Notes: generated by a model from the letters alone, not told the origin. A stretch of 64,000 nt of DNA from Saccharopolyspora erythraea (GCF_018141105.1 NZ_CP054839.1:1302001-1366000), one strand, 5' to 3'. Positions 1 through 8,525 are shown, numbered from the stretch's first letter. Translations and numbers: made by a program.

Positions 1-960
1 CACCAGCGGTTCGGAGATCTCGACACCGCGCAGCCTGCCCTCCTCGAGCGAGACCGAGCGGGTGGTGAGCAGACCGCGACGCACCCGCAGCGTCGTGTCG
101 TGCTCGCGGGTCAGCCGGAAGCCCCACCACATCTCGACCGACAGCAGCAGCGCACCGAGCATGCCGGTGGCCAGCGCCACCAGCGCACCGCCGCTGATCG
201 TCATCCACAGCGGGAACCGCTCCAGCTGCTCGAGGATGGTCTGGAACACGCCGAACTCGACGAGCACTTCGCGGAACGACCCGAACGCCGAGGCGATCGC
301 ACCCCAGACGATGGCGGCGAGCGACACCGTCAGCGCGCCGTAGCCCAGCCACGCCGGGTTGAGCGCGGCGAGCAGGCCGTCGGTCACCTGCGCGGTGGGC
401 GAGGCCGTCGACTGGCGCTGCGGCGAGTGCAGTAGTTCCCGTCGCAGGGCCTCCGCGCGGTGCACCGGGATGGCGTCCAGCTTCAGCTCGGCGTTCTCCC
501 CGCTGGACTGCCCGGTGCCGATCTTGACCACGGCGAGGCGGAACACGCGGTGGACGGGATCGGAGGTGAGGTCGACCGCGCGGATGCGGTCCCGCGGGAT
601 CCAGCGGTGGCTGCGCGACAGGACGCCCTTGCGCAGTTCGAACCGCTCGTCGGTCACCCGGTACGAGGTGACGTACCAGTCGTAGGCGGCGCCGCCGCAG
701 AGCAGCAAGGCGATGGCGACCCAGATTCCAGCGGTGGTCAGCAGCGCTCCCGCACTCGCCCGGGACACCAGCATGACCGCCAGGGTCGGGATCAGCGGGG
801 CCAGCACGAGGATCACGGTGACGAACACCGTTCTGGCGTCGAGCCGGTGCCACGCGGCGGTGAGGTCGTCGGGGCTACCCGACTGCGTTGACGACGTCGG
901 CTGCTGGGGCGTGGCCGAGCGGTGCGAGGGCGGAGAGTGGTCGTGGTCCGCGGGTGTCAT
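1..960 (-). CDS. YdbT-like membrane protein with bacterial PH domains (partial)
   Basis: This gene runs off the left edge of the window, and the first 320 residues are visible. After a disordered, Ser/Pro/Gln-rich head (about residues 1-33) there are two membrane segments (about 44-66 and 73-92). A bacterial PH (DUF304) domain follows, starting at YRVTDERFELRKGVLSR with the RWIPRDRIRAVDL signature (residues 100-180). A second hydrophobic pair spans about 206-227 and 250-276, and a second PH repeat begins near 288 (TLRVRRGLL...VSLEEGRLRGVEI). This order matches the YdbT family. Its start overlaps the stop of the upstream bPH2 gene in an ATGA junction, so the two are co-translated. YdbS/YdbT-like pairs are membrane proteins of poorly known role; in Bacillus they have been linked to antimicrobial resistance. 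No enzymatic motif is seen. Confidence 0.85.
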   Translation of the reverse strand, partial: MTPADHDHSPPSHRSATPQQPTSSTQSGSPDDLTAAWHRLDARTVFVTVILVLAPLIPTLAVMLVSRASAGALLTTAGIWVAIALLLCGGAAYDWYVTSYRVTDERFELRKGVLSRSHRWIPRDRIRAVDLTSDPVHRVFRLAVVKIGTGQSSGENAELKLDAIPVHRAEALRRELLHSPQRQSTASPTAQVTDGLLAALNPAWLGYGALTVSLAAIVWGAIASAFGSFREVLVEFGVFQTILEQLERFPLWMTISGGALVALATGMLGALLLSVEMWWGFRLTREHDTTLRVRRGLLTTRSVSLEEGRLRGVEISEPLV

Positions 961-1475
961 GTCGCATCACCCGGCGTCGCCTGGGTTGTGGCGGTGAGCT
1001 GCTGGACGAGGTCTACGGCGACCTGGCGGTCGAGACCTTCGATGGTGAGCGGCCCGGCCGCGGACGCGGTGGTGACGGTGACGCTGGAGAGGTCGAACAT
1101 CTGCTGGAGCGGCCCGCGCACGGTGTCCACGGTCTGGATGCGGGACATCGGCGCGACCCGCCATTCCTGGCTGATCCAGCCCGCGGCCGTGTAGACGGCG
1201 TCGTCGGTGGTCTCCCAGCGATGCACCCGGTAGCGCCACCTGGGCATCACGAGCACGTACGCGATGCCCAGGACGGCGACGACCGCCAGCGCCAGCAGGA
1301 GCCAGAAGCGGGCAGGCGTGATGAAGAAGGCAGCGACCGCGAGGGCCACCACCGGCACGGCGACCGCCAGCAGCGCCTGCACGGTCCAGCAGGAGACGGC
1401 ACGTCGGTCGACGCGATGGCGGGGCGGGCGCAGCCGCAGTTCTCCGGCTTGCCCGGTCGGTTCGGCGGTCACCAT
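957..1475 (-). CDS. YdbS-like membrane protein with bacterial PH domain
   Basis: The 172-residue protein has two adjacent membrane segments (about residues 33-52 and 55-76). A bacterial PH domain (DUF304) follows at about 79-165, starting WRYRVHRWETTDDAVYTAAGW with the core VAPMSRIQTVDTVRGPLQQMF. That core is the hallmark of the YdbS family. It is the first gene of a two-gene operon: its stop codon overlaps the ATG of the larger YdbT-like gene downstream (957-960). It is probably an integral membrane protein whose PH domain faces the cytoplasm. No signal peptide or catalytic motif is seen, and the cellular role is unknown. Confidence 0.85.
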   Translation of the reverse strand: MVTAEPTGQAGELRLRPPRHRVDRRAVSCWTVQALLAVAVPVVALAVAAFFITPARFWLLLALAVVAVLGIAYVLVMPRWRYRVHRWETTDDAVYTAAGWISQEWRVAPMSRIQTVDTVRGPLQQMFDLSSVTVTTASAAGPLTIEGLDRQVAVDLVQQLTATTQATPGDAT

Positions 1476-1851
1476 GGCCTACTTTCTCGTGGTTTCTCAG
1501 GTCATTGTTGCAGCGGGAGGCGGGCGTTCACCGTGGTTCACGTACACGAGCCCGGGTGGACAGACGCCGCAGCGTCTGGCGCGGGCGACTTGCCAGTGCC
1601 CGCCGGAGGTGGCACCGGGCTCCACAGCTCCGGTACAGCCGGAGCGATATGCCGACCGGCCGTTGGACGTAGGCGGTCGGGTCGCACCCCCTGAACCGAC
1701 CCGACCGCCCAATCCCACCCCCGCTTGAGGACCCGCCCCGGCTCCAGCAGGAGCTGGAGTGGAGCGCCCGCCAGGGAACGTCGGAACACAGGTGTGGCGC
1801 CGAACCACGTCCCGCGGCGCATGCATCCGGTACCGGCAGCGGGGACGGAAG
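1476..1851. other. Non-coding gap between two minus-strand genes
   Basis: No gene is supported here. Reading frames in both directions are shadow-like, rich in Arg, Pro and Gly, with no recognisable motif. The stretch holds one strong hairpin (1672-1709, listed separately) and, on the minus strand just above position 1475, the presumed promoter of the YdbS/YdbT pair. Confidence 0.5.
1672..1709 (-). terminator. 13-bp perfect inverted repeat, probable terminator
   Basis: The arm GGCGGTCGGGTCG (1672-1684) is perfectly repeated in inverted form at 1697-1709 around a 12-nt loop. It lies downstream of the glycosyltransferase gene, which ends at 1852 on the minus strand, and upstream of the YdbS start. 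There is no U-tract, which is usual in actinomycetes. Confidence 0.6.
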
Positions 1852-3351
1852 TCACAAGTGACGCAGCCTTGGCCAGATGACCTCCCAACGCTCCTGCTTC
1901 CCGGTGAGCAGCCACACGGGCTGTTCGCCGGACCCGACCTGTTCCACCCGGGCGAAGTACCGGGGCAAACCGCCGAGGTCGGAGCCGACGTAGAGCACGT
2001 GTTCGGTTTCCTCACCCGGAGGGTCGAAGTAGCCGTAGCCGCGGTGGAGGCTGTAGGTGTTCGGCAGCCCGGCATGCGTTCCGCTCACGTCGAGGATGGC
2101 GGCCTGGATGTAGGTCTTGCCCAGGATCGCGGTGCGCGACCGCATCTCCGCAGGTAGCGACTGGTACGCGGCGGCGGTCTCCTTCGTCAGGTCGCCGGCC
2201 AGGCCGAACTGGGCCCACGCCTGCGCGGAGAACGCCGACACCATGGCGATGGCGCAGGCGCCGGCGGCCGACAGCGCGAACGCGGGCCACGCCACCCACC
2301 GCAGCCGCGTGCGCCCGCGCTCCCGACGGCGCTGGAGTCCGACCGCGCCCGCCGCGAGCGCGACTCCGTAGATGCTGACCAGGTAGTACGGGCGGGCCGC
2401 GGTGGCGAGGAACAGCACGTACAGCAGCACGACCGACACGCCGAAGAACCGGTACGCGCGCAGCTCGGCGGCGGTGAGCAGCCGCCACACCCCGAAGCAC
2501 AGGAGGAAGGCACCGGCGACCCCGGCGAACAGCACCATGTTGCGCGCGGTGCCGATCCTGCCACCGGAAAGCATCGGCGACTCGCTCACGACGGCGCCCG
2601 CCATCCGCAACTGCGGCCAGTCGTGGGCCGCCTGCCACAGCAGGGTGGGGAACGCGACCAGCAGCGCGATACCGACGCCCGCCCACAGCATCGGCCGGCG
2701 CAGCAGGCTTCGGGGGCCGAACACGAGGACCGAGCAGAGCAGGGCCGCCGCGAAGGCGAAGACCTGGAACTTCGTCTGCGCCGCGACTCCGGCCGCGCCA
2801 CCCAGCGCGAGCAGCAGCCGGTCGTCGGCGCGTCCCTCGCCGTGCAGCCGGACCCAGCGGACGAGTAGCCAGCTCATCAGCAGCCACAGCGGTGGCTCGA
2901 GGGTGTAGGGCGTCACCCAGTGCCCGACGAACGCGGCCCAAAGCCCGGTCGCGGCGGCGGCCGCGGCGATGACCTGCGCCCTGCGGTCGGCACCGAGCTC
3001 GCGCGCGATCAACGCGGTGAGCACGACCGTGGCCGCGGACGCCAGCGCGGCGGGCAGCCGCAGCAGCGGCAGCCAGTCCGGCGCGATCCAGTCCATCGCG
3101 CGGGCGAGCAGCGGAGCGACCGGTGGCTGGTCGGCATACCCCCAGTCCGGGTGGTACCTGCCCACGGCGAGCATGTAGACCTCGTCGATCCAGTAGCCGC
3201 CGAACGGGCTGATCGCCACGTGGACGGCCGCGACCACCGCCGCGATCGAGAGCACCGGCCACCAGCCCGGCGGCCACAGCCGCGCGTGCGCCGGTGGCGA
3301 GGTGCCGGGCTCGCCGGGAGTGGCCGCCGGCTCCACCGTCGTCTGGTTCAT
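1852..3351 (-). CDS. Polytopic glycosyltransferase, ArnT/PMT (GT39/GT83-like) family
   Basis: This 499-residue membrane protein probably moves a sugar from a polyprenyl-phosphate donor to an extracytoplasmic acceptor. The first membrane segment is followed by the short loop FGGYWIDEVYMLAVGRYHP. The acidic Asp-Glu pair in the first periplasmic loop is the expected catalytic/metal site of the GT-C fold. About ten further hydrophobic segments reach residue 400, and a soluble C-terminal tail (about 410-499) completes it. I chose the ATG at 3351, which is preceded by GGGGGA; the open frame continues upstream to 3603 but that part has no protein character and invades the divergent kinase gene. Substrate and acceptor cannot be told from sequence. 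It is divergent from a two-component system that could control it. Confidence 0.8.
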   Translation of the reverse strand: MNQTTVEPAATPGEPGTSPPAHARLWPPGWWPVLSIAAVVAAVHVAISPFGGYWIDEVYMLAVGRYHPDWGYADQPPVAPLLARAMDWIAPDWLPLLRLPAALASAATVVLTALIARELGADRRAQVIAAAAAATGLWAAFVGHWVTPYTLEPPLWLLMSWLLVRWVRLHGEGRADDRLLLALGGAAGVAAQTKFQVFAFAAALLCSVLVFGPRSLLRRPMLWAGVGIALLVAFPTLLWQAAHDWPQLRMAGAVVSESPMLSGGRIGTARNMVLFAGVAGAFLLCFGVWRLLTAAELRAYRFFGVSVVLLYVLFLATAARPYYLVSIYGVALAAGAVGLQRRRERGRTRLRWVAWPAFALSAAGACAIAMVSAFSAQAWAQFGLAGDLTKETAAAYQSLPAEMRSRTAILGKTYIQAAILDVSGTHAGLPNTYSLHRGYGYFDPPGEETEHVLYVGSDLGGLPRYFARVEQVGSGEQPVWLLTGKQERWEVIWPRLRHL

Positions 3352-3544
3352 CTGTCCCCCAGTCGTCGAAAGGTCGCTTCCGATCAAACCGTCGCGGGAG
3401 ATGCCTCTGCTACGGCGCAACGTCGTGACCTGGGGCGTCGAAGGTCTGCATTCCGCGAACGGACTGCGACTTTCGTAGTGAGATGGCGGTCCGGAAGGAG
3501 CGTTTCCGGCGGTCAGCGCCCCACGCCGGACTACCGTGTGCCAT

Positions 3545-4798
3545 GTGAAGCGCCCCCTCTGGCGGCTGCTCTGGAACTCCAGGCGCGAGGCCGTTTTCGA
3601 CATCGCCCTCGTCGCCGCCCTGGAGGTGGTCGGGCGGCTGCTGCTGCACCTGTTCCCCGAACAGATCCCCCCGCAGAGCTACGAGTGGATCGGCGGCCGG
3701 GACGTCAGTGCCGTGCTGACGGACCTGACGTGCCTCCTGCTGCTGGCCAGGCGCCGGTTTCCGCTGCTGCTGATGTCCTTCTTCAGTGCTCTGACGCTGG
3801 CGCAGGTGCTGCTCGTGAGCTACGGACCGGGGCCGCTGCTGCCGCTGAACGACTACGCGGACCCGTGGATCCCGGGCGAGCTGCCGTGCGTGGTCTACGG
3901 CGTCGTCGTCTACCCGGCCACCAGGTTGAAGCGGCTGGTGGGCTGGAACCTCATCGCGCTGGTGATCTTCCTGGCGGCCAGGCTCTGGAACGACCCGCCG
4001 GTGGAGCTGCTCGCCAGCGCGTTCCTGCTCACGGCCTTCCCCGCCGTACTGGGCCTCTACGTCGGGGCCCGCCGCAGGCTGGAGGGAGCCCTGCGCGACC
4101 GGGCCGAACGCGCCGAACGGGAGCAGCACCTGCTCGCCGAGCAGGCCAGGGCCGACGAGCGGGCGAGGCTCGCGGCGGAGATGCACGACGTCGTCACGCA
4201 CCGGGTGAGCCTGATGGTGCTGCAGGCAGGGGCGCTGGGGGTCGCGGCCAAGGACGGGCAGACCCGGGAGGCCGCCGAGCAACTGCGCGCCAGCGGCTGT
4301 GAGGCGCTCGCCGAGCTGCGTGACCTGGTCGGGGTGCTGCGCCGGGCGCCGGAGGAGGAGCCCGAGTACGAGGATCCGGAGACGACCGCGGTGCCCGACC
4401 TCGCCGACCTGATCAGCCGCTCGGAGGCGGCCGGGGTACCCGTCGAGCTGGTCGAGGAGGGCGACTACGCCCGCGTTTCCCCCGCGGTCGGCCGCACCGC
4501 GCACCGCGTCGTGCAGGAAGCGCTGACCAACGTCTACAAGCACGCCCCCGGCTCGCAGGTTCGGGTCGACGCCGTCTACGGCGAGCGGGTGCGGCTGACA
4601 GTCCGCAACACCGCATCGCCGCACCAGCCCAGCGCCGATCTGGCGGGCAGCGGCTCGGGCACTGGGCTGCTCGGGCTGCGCCAGCGGGTCGACCTGGTGG
4701 GTGGCACGTTGCGGGCGGGCGCGATGGCCGACGGCGGGTTCCAGGTCGATGTGATACTGCCGGCGTACGTGCCGACCGCGGAGGCCGCCGATGAGTGA
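3545..4798 (+). CDS. Sensor histidine kinase, HisKA_3 (NarL/DesK-type)
   Basis: A membrane-bound sensor kinase of about 417 residues. Four to six hydrophobic segments fill residues 15-175. A coiled-coil linker rich in Arg/Glu/Ala (176-210) leads to the dimerisation and phosphoacceptor helix DERARLAAEMHDVVTHRVSLM, where the His of EMHDVV is the expected phosphorylation site. The HATPase_c domain follows with an N-box (HRVVQEALTNVYKHAPGS) and a G-box (GSGTGLLGLRQRV). The start is ambiguous between GTG 3536 and GTG 3545; neither has a good Shine-Dalgarno and the latter gives the more natural N-terminus. It overlaps the response-regulator gene by 8 nt and so forms one operon with it. The stimulus is unknown. 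Confidence 0.9.
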   Translation: MKRPLWRLLWNSRREAVFDIALVAALEVVGRLLLHLFPEQIPPQSYEWIGGRDVSAVLTDLTCLLLLARRRFPLLLMSFFSALTLAQVLLVSYGPGPLLPLNDYADPWIPGELPCVVYGVVVYPATRLKRLVGWNLIALVIFLAARLWNDPPVELLASAFLLTAFPAVLGLYVGARRRLEGALRDRAERAEREQHLLAEQARADERARLAAEMHDVVTHRVSLMVLQAGALGVAAKDGQTREAAEQLRASGCEALAELRDLVGVLRRAPEEEPEYEDPETTAVPDLADLISRSEAAGVPVELVEEGDYARVSPAVGRTAHRVVQEALTNVYKHAPGSQVRVDAVYGERVRLTVRNTASPHQPSADLAGSGSGTGLLGLRQRVDLVGGTLRAGAMADGGFQVDVILPAYVPTAEAADE

Positions 4799-5444
4799 TC
4801 CGATCCGCGTCGTCGTGGTCGACGACGAGCCGATGGTGTGCGCGCACCTGCGCACGATCCTCGGCTCGGCGGAGGACGTCGAGGTCGTCGGGGACGCGCA
4901 GGACGGCGCCGCCGGGGTCGAGGCGGTGGTCCGGCTGCGGCCCCGCGTCGTGCTCATGGACCTGCGGATGCCCGGCGTCGACGGCCTCACCGCGATCGAG
5001 CGGATCGCCCAGCTTCCCGAGGCACCGGCCGTGGTGGCGCTGACGACCTTCGACGCCGACCAGTACGTGCTCCGCGCGCTGCGGGCAGGCGCGTCCGGGT
5101 TCCTGGTCAAGTCGACGCCGCCGGAAGACCTGATCGGCCTGGTGCGAGTCGCCGCGGACGGCCACACCGTGCTCTCGCCCGAAGCGACCCGCAGGCTGGT
5201 GGCCGCGTCGGCCGACGAGCACGGCCAGCGCGCGAGCGCCCTGGTCAGCGACCTCACCGAGCGCGAGCGGGAGGTGCTGGCGTGCCTGGGGGAGGGGCTC
5301 TCCAACGCGCAGATCGCCGAACGGCTGTTCCTCTCGGAGGCGACTGTGAAGGGGCACGTGTCGCGGACCATGACGAAGCTGCGCTGCACCAACCGCACGC
5401 AGGCGGGCCTGCTGGCGTACGACGCGGGGCTCGTGTCGCGCTGA
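4791..5444 (+). CDS. Response regulator, NarL/LuxR family
   Basis: The 217-residue partner of the upstream kinase. The receiver domain (residues 5-120) has the acidic pair DDE (11-13), the phosphoacceptor Asp57 in VVLMDLRMPG, and the conserved Thr and Lys (ALTTFD, LVKST). A LuxR-type helix-turn-helix is at about 150-210 (LTEREREVLACLGEGLSNAQIAERLF... SEATVKGHVS). It starts inside the end of the kinase gene (8-nt overlap), which indicates translational coupling. It probably regulates its own operon or the divergent glycosyltransferase; no operator can be assigned. Confidence 0.93.
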   Translation: MSDPIRVVVVDDEPMVCAHLRTILGSAEDVEVVGDAQDGAAGVEAVVRLRPRVVLMDLRMPGVDGLTAIERIAQLPEAPAVVALTTFDADQYVLRALRAGASGFLVKSTPPEDLIGLVRVAADGHTVLSPEATRRLVAASADEHGQRASALVSDLTEREREVLACLGEGLSNAQIAERLFLSEATVKGHVSRTMTKLRCTNRTQAGLLAYDAGLVSR

Positions 5445-5498
5445 GGGTCGAGTAGCTCGTCCACTTCGGACTCTGGTGGTCGGACCAGGTGGCCGTTC

Positions 5499-5513
5499 GC
5501 GGGCGGTGCCCGC
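5499..5513 (+). terminator. Short GC-rich hairpin after the response regulator
   Basis: GCGGGC (5499-5504) pairs with GCCCGC (5508-5513) around a 3-nt loop, 55 nt past the stop of the response-regulator gene. It is the only obvious hairpin near that stop. It is short, so the assignment is tentative. Confidence 0.3.
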
Positions 5514-5815
5514 AGGGATGGTCAAATGCCTGCTCACGCGCGGTGCGCGGCGAATCGGGATGGCGGTGATGAGCGGCCCGCGGCCGTCCGGCTCATTTCG
5601 GAATGCGGAAGAATGACCCGTCCGAAGGTTGTAGTCCGACCAGTTCAATGATCCAGTCGGGCGGCTCGGCCGAACGGCTCTGGAATATTCCATCCGGGAT
5701 CAGATAGACCGGAAGTGGCACGTTCCCACGTGTGGCTGTCGGGGCCTCGGGAACGTGCCTGCCGCGGTACGGGGACCGCGGCCAACCCGCGGTCGGCGCG
5801 AACGGCAGCGGATTG

Positions 5816-5856
5816 GAGGTGTCTCCGGTGCGATCGGGGCGCGCCGGAGACACCTC
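5816..5856. terminator. 13-bp perfect inverted repeat
   Basis: GAGGTGTCTCCGG (5816-5828) is perfectly inverted at 5844-5856 around a 15-nt loop. It lies in non-coding DNA about 370 nt past the response regulator. It may act as a transcription terminator in either direction, or be a protein-binding palindrome. No U-tract is present. Confidence 0.45.
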
Positions 5857-5908
5857 TGAGCGGGCGGAAAGCGTTCGCTCCCACCCGGCTTCTGGTCGCG
5901 GTTGCTCC

Positions 5909-6043
5909 GGCTCGGGTGGTGCAAATGCCCGCCTCGGCTCCGGTGACGATCGCGCCCGCTCCGGCTCGGGTGGTGCTCGTGTCCGCTCTGGCTCGGGTGG
6001 TGTTGACGCCTGCTTCGGCTCGGGTGACGCTTGCGCCTCGGAT
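5909..6043. repeat. Degenerate 27-nt tandem repeat, five units
   Basis: Units begin at 5909, 5936, 5963, 5990 and 6017. Each starts GGCTCSGGTGRYG and is 27 nt long; the fifth is slightly shorter. The period equals nine codons, so all reading frames through it look repetitive, but no convincing gene surrounds it. It resembles in style the 30-nt array at 8208 and the 26-nt array near 32.2 kb. Confidence 0.75.
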
Positions 6044-6545
6044 CGGCGGTGCTTGCGCTGGAGCGGGGCGCTGCATCGCGTGCGTGCCGCTGGTGCTTGC
6101 CGCAGAGCAGTGCTTTCGCGCGGCTTCGAATCCGAACGCTCCTACTTTGGACTTAGCGGTCGCTTTCCGATGCGCGCGAATGGCTTCTGCGCGAGGCGGG
6201 AATCGCGGCCGCTCCGCGGTAGATGTGTGGCGGCGCCGGAGTAGTCCGCATGGGCGCACTTGGGCCGATGCCGTTCCCTGCCCGACCGTTACTTTCCGCC
6301 GTCCCGCAACAGGTTTCCGGTTGTGTCCCGCCGCTGGTAACACTCGCGCGCGACGTCTCCGGCCAGTGTGGCGAACTGCGCTTTTTATGGCTTATCTACT
6401 GGTAAACGGCAATTTTTCGAGCTTTTGGCCGCCGTGTCCCGCCGATTATGGTTCGGTCGATCGGTTGCTGTGCGTAGCAGCCTCCGCAGGTTCTGGGGCC
6501 CCGGTGCGGGATGGGTTCCGGGGCACGACAGACAAGGAGAGCACC

Positions 6546-7364
6546 ATGATCCGTGGCTCACGTCGGTTGGCCCGGCTGGCCGGGGTTACCGCAGTCGCCC
6601 TCTCGGCGTTCGCCGCGGCGTCGGTCGCCAACGCGACGCCGGCGCCGCCCTCGGACGACCTCGGTACCTTCATCGTCGGCGGCGAGGACGCCAACGTCGG
6701 GGACCACCCGTTCACCGTCGCGCTGGTGACCCCGGACGGGCAGCAGTTCTGCGGCGGCACCCTCGCGGCCCCGAACAAGGTCGTCACCGCCGCGCACTGC
6801 ACCGTCGGTTCGCAGCCCGCCGACATCAACGTCGTCAGCGGCCGGACCGTGATGAGCTCCAGCGAGGGCACCGTCTCCAAGGTCACCAACGTCTGGGTGC
6901 ACCCCGAGTACCAGGACGCCGCGCAGGGCTTCGACGTCTCGGTGCTGACGCTGGAGGCCCCGGTCCAGGAGGCCCCGATCGAGCTGGCCAAGGCCGACGA
7001 CGCGGGCTACGCGCCGGACACCCAGGCCACCATCCTCGGCTGGGGCAACACCAGCGAGGGCGGCCAGCAGGCCGACCACCTGCAGAAGGCGACCGTCCCG
7101 GTCAGTTCGGACGACACCTGCAAGCAGGCCTACGGCGAGTACAACCCCGACGCCATGGTCTGCGCCGGTGTGCCGGAAGGCGGCGTGGACACCTGCCAGG
7201 GTGACTCGGGCGGCCCGATGGTCGTCGACAACAAGCTGATCGGCGTCACCTCCTGGGGCGAGGGCTGCGCCCGTCCGGGCAAGCCCGGCGTGTACGCCCG
7301 CGTCGGCGCGTACTACGACGTGCTGATGGAGCAGATCAACGCCGGTGCGGTCAGCGCTCGCTGA
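6546..7364 (+). CDS. Secreted trypsin-like serine protease (S1A)
   Basis: A 272-residue preproprotein. An N-terminal signal peptide (RGSRRLARLAGVTAVALSAF, to about Ala36) is followed by a short propeptide and the mature start IVGGEDANVGDHPF. The catalytic triad is His84 (TAAHC), Asp130 (FDVSVLTL) and Ser221 (CQGDSGGP). The specificity pocket has an Asp in VDTCQGDSGG, six residues before the Ser, as in trypsin. The mature sequence is close to the S. erythraea trypsin I recall from the literature. ATG 6546 is preceded by AAGGAG. A long frame upstream of it is open but not coding. It acts outside the cell, cutting after Arg or Lys. It is monocistronic and followed by a terminator. Confidence 0.97.
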   Translation: MIRGSRRLARLAGVTAVALSAFAAASVANATPAPPSDDLGTFIVGGEDANVGDHPFTVALVTPDGQQFCGGTLAAPNKVVTAAHCTVGSQPADINVVSGRTVMSSSEGTVSKVTNVWVHPEYQDAAQGFDVSVLTLEAPVQEAPIELAKADDAGYAPDTQATILGWGNTSEGGQQADHLQKATVPVSSDDTCKQAYGEYNPDAMVCAGVPEGGVDTCQGDSGGPMVVDNKLIGVTSWGEGCARPGKPGVYARVGAYYDVLMEQINAGAVSAR

Positions 7365-7378
7365 TCTGGACCGCGTGC

Positions 7379-7407
7379 GGGGCGGGCCTTGCGGGGTCCG
7401 CCCCTTT
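7379..7407 (+). terminator. Terminator after the trypsin gene
   Basis: GGGGCGG (7379-7385) pairs with CCGCCCC (7398-7404) and is followed directly by TTT. It sits 15 nt beyond the trypsin stop codon and lies between this gene and the convergent YhhN gene. Confidence 0.6.
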
Positions 7408-7493
7408 CTGCTGTCCGGGGCCGGAATCAGCGATCGCGGAGCGAATTTTCCCGGCAGCGCGAACGCCCGTTGCTGCGAAACGCAGTTCAGCAG

Positions 7494-8108
7494 TCACCGC
7501 TGCGCGGCGTCGTACCTGCGGAGGCCGTCGTGGATGAGCCACTGGCCGAGCGTGTAGGTGGCCATCACGCCCGCGTCGGCGGCGCGGTGCCACTTCTCGG
7601 CCAGCGCGAAGCGGGCGAGCGCGAGCAGCGTGTCGGACGCGACGAACGTCGCCGCGCCGACCACCACCCGGCCGGATCCGGGACCGCGCAGCGCCGTCGC
7701 CGTCGCGGCCATCGTGCCGATGGTGACCGCGTACGCCTGCACCGGGCGGCGCAGCGGACCGGCCATCCTGCCGAAGGTCCGCATGGTGACCGCCGTGCAC
7801 GCCGCTACCGGGAGCACGTGCAGCAGCTTCGGCCTGCCACCGCGGGCGGCGAAGCTGCCCGCGTACGCGACGTGGGCGCCGAGGAATGAGCCGAGGCCCA
7901 CGAGGAAGGCGCGGTCGTCGTCGCGCAGCAGGGCGATGTCACCCGCCCACGACCCGGCGAGTCCGAGCAGCGGTCCCGTCGCGCCCGGGCGTTGCTCGGC
8001 GGCCAGCACCGGCATCAGCGCGGTCTTGGTGACCCGCCGCGCACGCGACCTGCCCAGCAGCGCCATTGCGGTATCGGTCGCGGCCGCCAGCGCGAACAGT
8101 CCCCGCAC
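7494..8108 (-). CDS. YhhN/TMEM86-family membrane protein (lysoplasmalogenase-like)
   Basis: A 204-residue protein made almost entirely of hydrophobic segments (about seven or eight). The conserved polar positions of the YhhN family are present: LAGSWAGDIALL, with the Asp after the GxW pattern, and the late motif FVASDTLLALARF. Family members hydrolyse the vinyl-ether bond of lysoplasmalogens in animals; the bacterial substrate is uncertain. I start at GTG 8108 because AGGAGG lies nine nucleotides upstream. The frame continues upstream to 8255 but that part is Arg-rich and overlaps the repeat array. It converges with the trypsin gene and appears to be a single-gene unit. Confidence 0.8.
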   Translation of the reverse strand: MRGLFALAAATDTAMALLGRSRARRVTKTALMPVLAAEQRPGATGPLLGLAGSWAGDIALLRDDDRAFLVGLGSFLGAHVAYAGSFAARGGRPKLLHVLPVAACTAVTMRTFGRMAGPLRRPVQAYAVTIGTMAATATALRGPGSGRVVVGAATFVASDTLLALARFALAEKWHRAADAGVMATYTLGQWLIHDGLRRYDAAQR

Positions 8109-8525
8109 CTCGCATCGCCTCCTCCGGTCGGGATCGCGGTCGAGCCTACGCGGGCTGCCGGCCGCGGACGGGCATCGCAGCAGAAGCCCAGCACGCCAAC
8201 GCACCGGCCCGTTTCGGCCGCCAAGACACGGAATCTGACCCCGTTCGGCCGTCACGCCACCGCATCTGCCCCGTTCGGCCGCCAGGACACGGCCGCCGCC
8301 CCATTCGGCCGCCGCACCACAGCCTCAAGTTGTCGCACCACAGCCCCGGGCAGGCGCACCACAGCGCGGCCACGCGGACGCTGCGGCCCGCGACACGACA
8401 CCGGAACCCGCACGAAATTCGCCGCAAACCGATCACGATCGGTCGTCACAACCCCGCGCTTTCGGACCATCACTCCACGCGATCCGGCGCGTAATCTCCG
8501 ACCGGAGAGCCAACCAGGAGGTGTC
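8109..8525. other. Divergent intergenic region with repeats
   Basis: This 417-bp stretch separates the minus-strand YhhN gene from the psuG operon. It carries the 30-nt tandem array (8208-8328), followed by three looser GCACCACAG copies (about 8315-8365). Both promoters must lie here. The last 120 nt before psuG are slightly richer in A/T and are the likely promoter of the salvage operon. No coding frame is credible. Confidence 0.5.
8208..8328. repeat. 30-nt tandem repeat, four units
   Basis: Units start at 8208, 8239, 8269 and 8299. Each begins with CCCCGTTCGGCCG or a close variant, with a spacing of 30 or 31 nt. The period equals ten codons but no gene is evident. Right of it come three spaced copies of GCACCACAG. 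Confidence 0.75.

Larger units (their letters stand above)
5445..6545. other. 1.1-kb gene-poor stretch upstream of the trypsin gene
   Basis: No gene is well supported. A minus-strand frame (5593-5853) ends in a fairly protein-like, lower-GC tail (VPLPVYLIPDGIFQ...WIIELVGLQPSDGSFF). That could be a small gene or a remnant, but it has no clear ribosome site. The stretch contains a 13-bp inverted repeat (5816-5856), a 27-nt tandem array (5909-6043) and an A/T-richer zone at about 6375-6440 that is the likely promoter region of the trypsin gene. A long plus-strand frame that runs into the trypsin gene is an artefact of high GC. Confidence 0.45.

Noticed and set aside
3410-5464. 684-codon antisense frame over the sensor kinase and response regulator
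   Set aside because: Shadow frame of two clear genes; no motif and an unnatural composition.
5593-5853. 86-codon minus-strand frame with a protein-like C-terminus
   Set aside because: Only the last 45 codons look natural, the start lies within a hairpin, and no ribosome site or homology is recognisable. Kept only as a remark in the gap entry.
5715-6545. Long open frame continuous with the trypsin gene
   Set aside because: It is Arg/Pro/Ala-rich, crosses the 27-nt array, and the true start (ATG 6546 with AAGGAG and a signal peptide) lies inside. High GC keeps the frame open by chance.
8109-8255. Upstream extension of the YhhN protein
   Set aside because: Arg-rich sequence overlapping the repeat array; GTG 8108 has a strong AGGAGG at the right distance.
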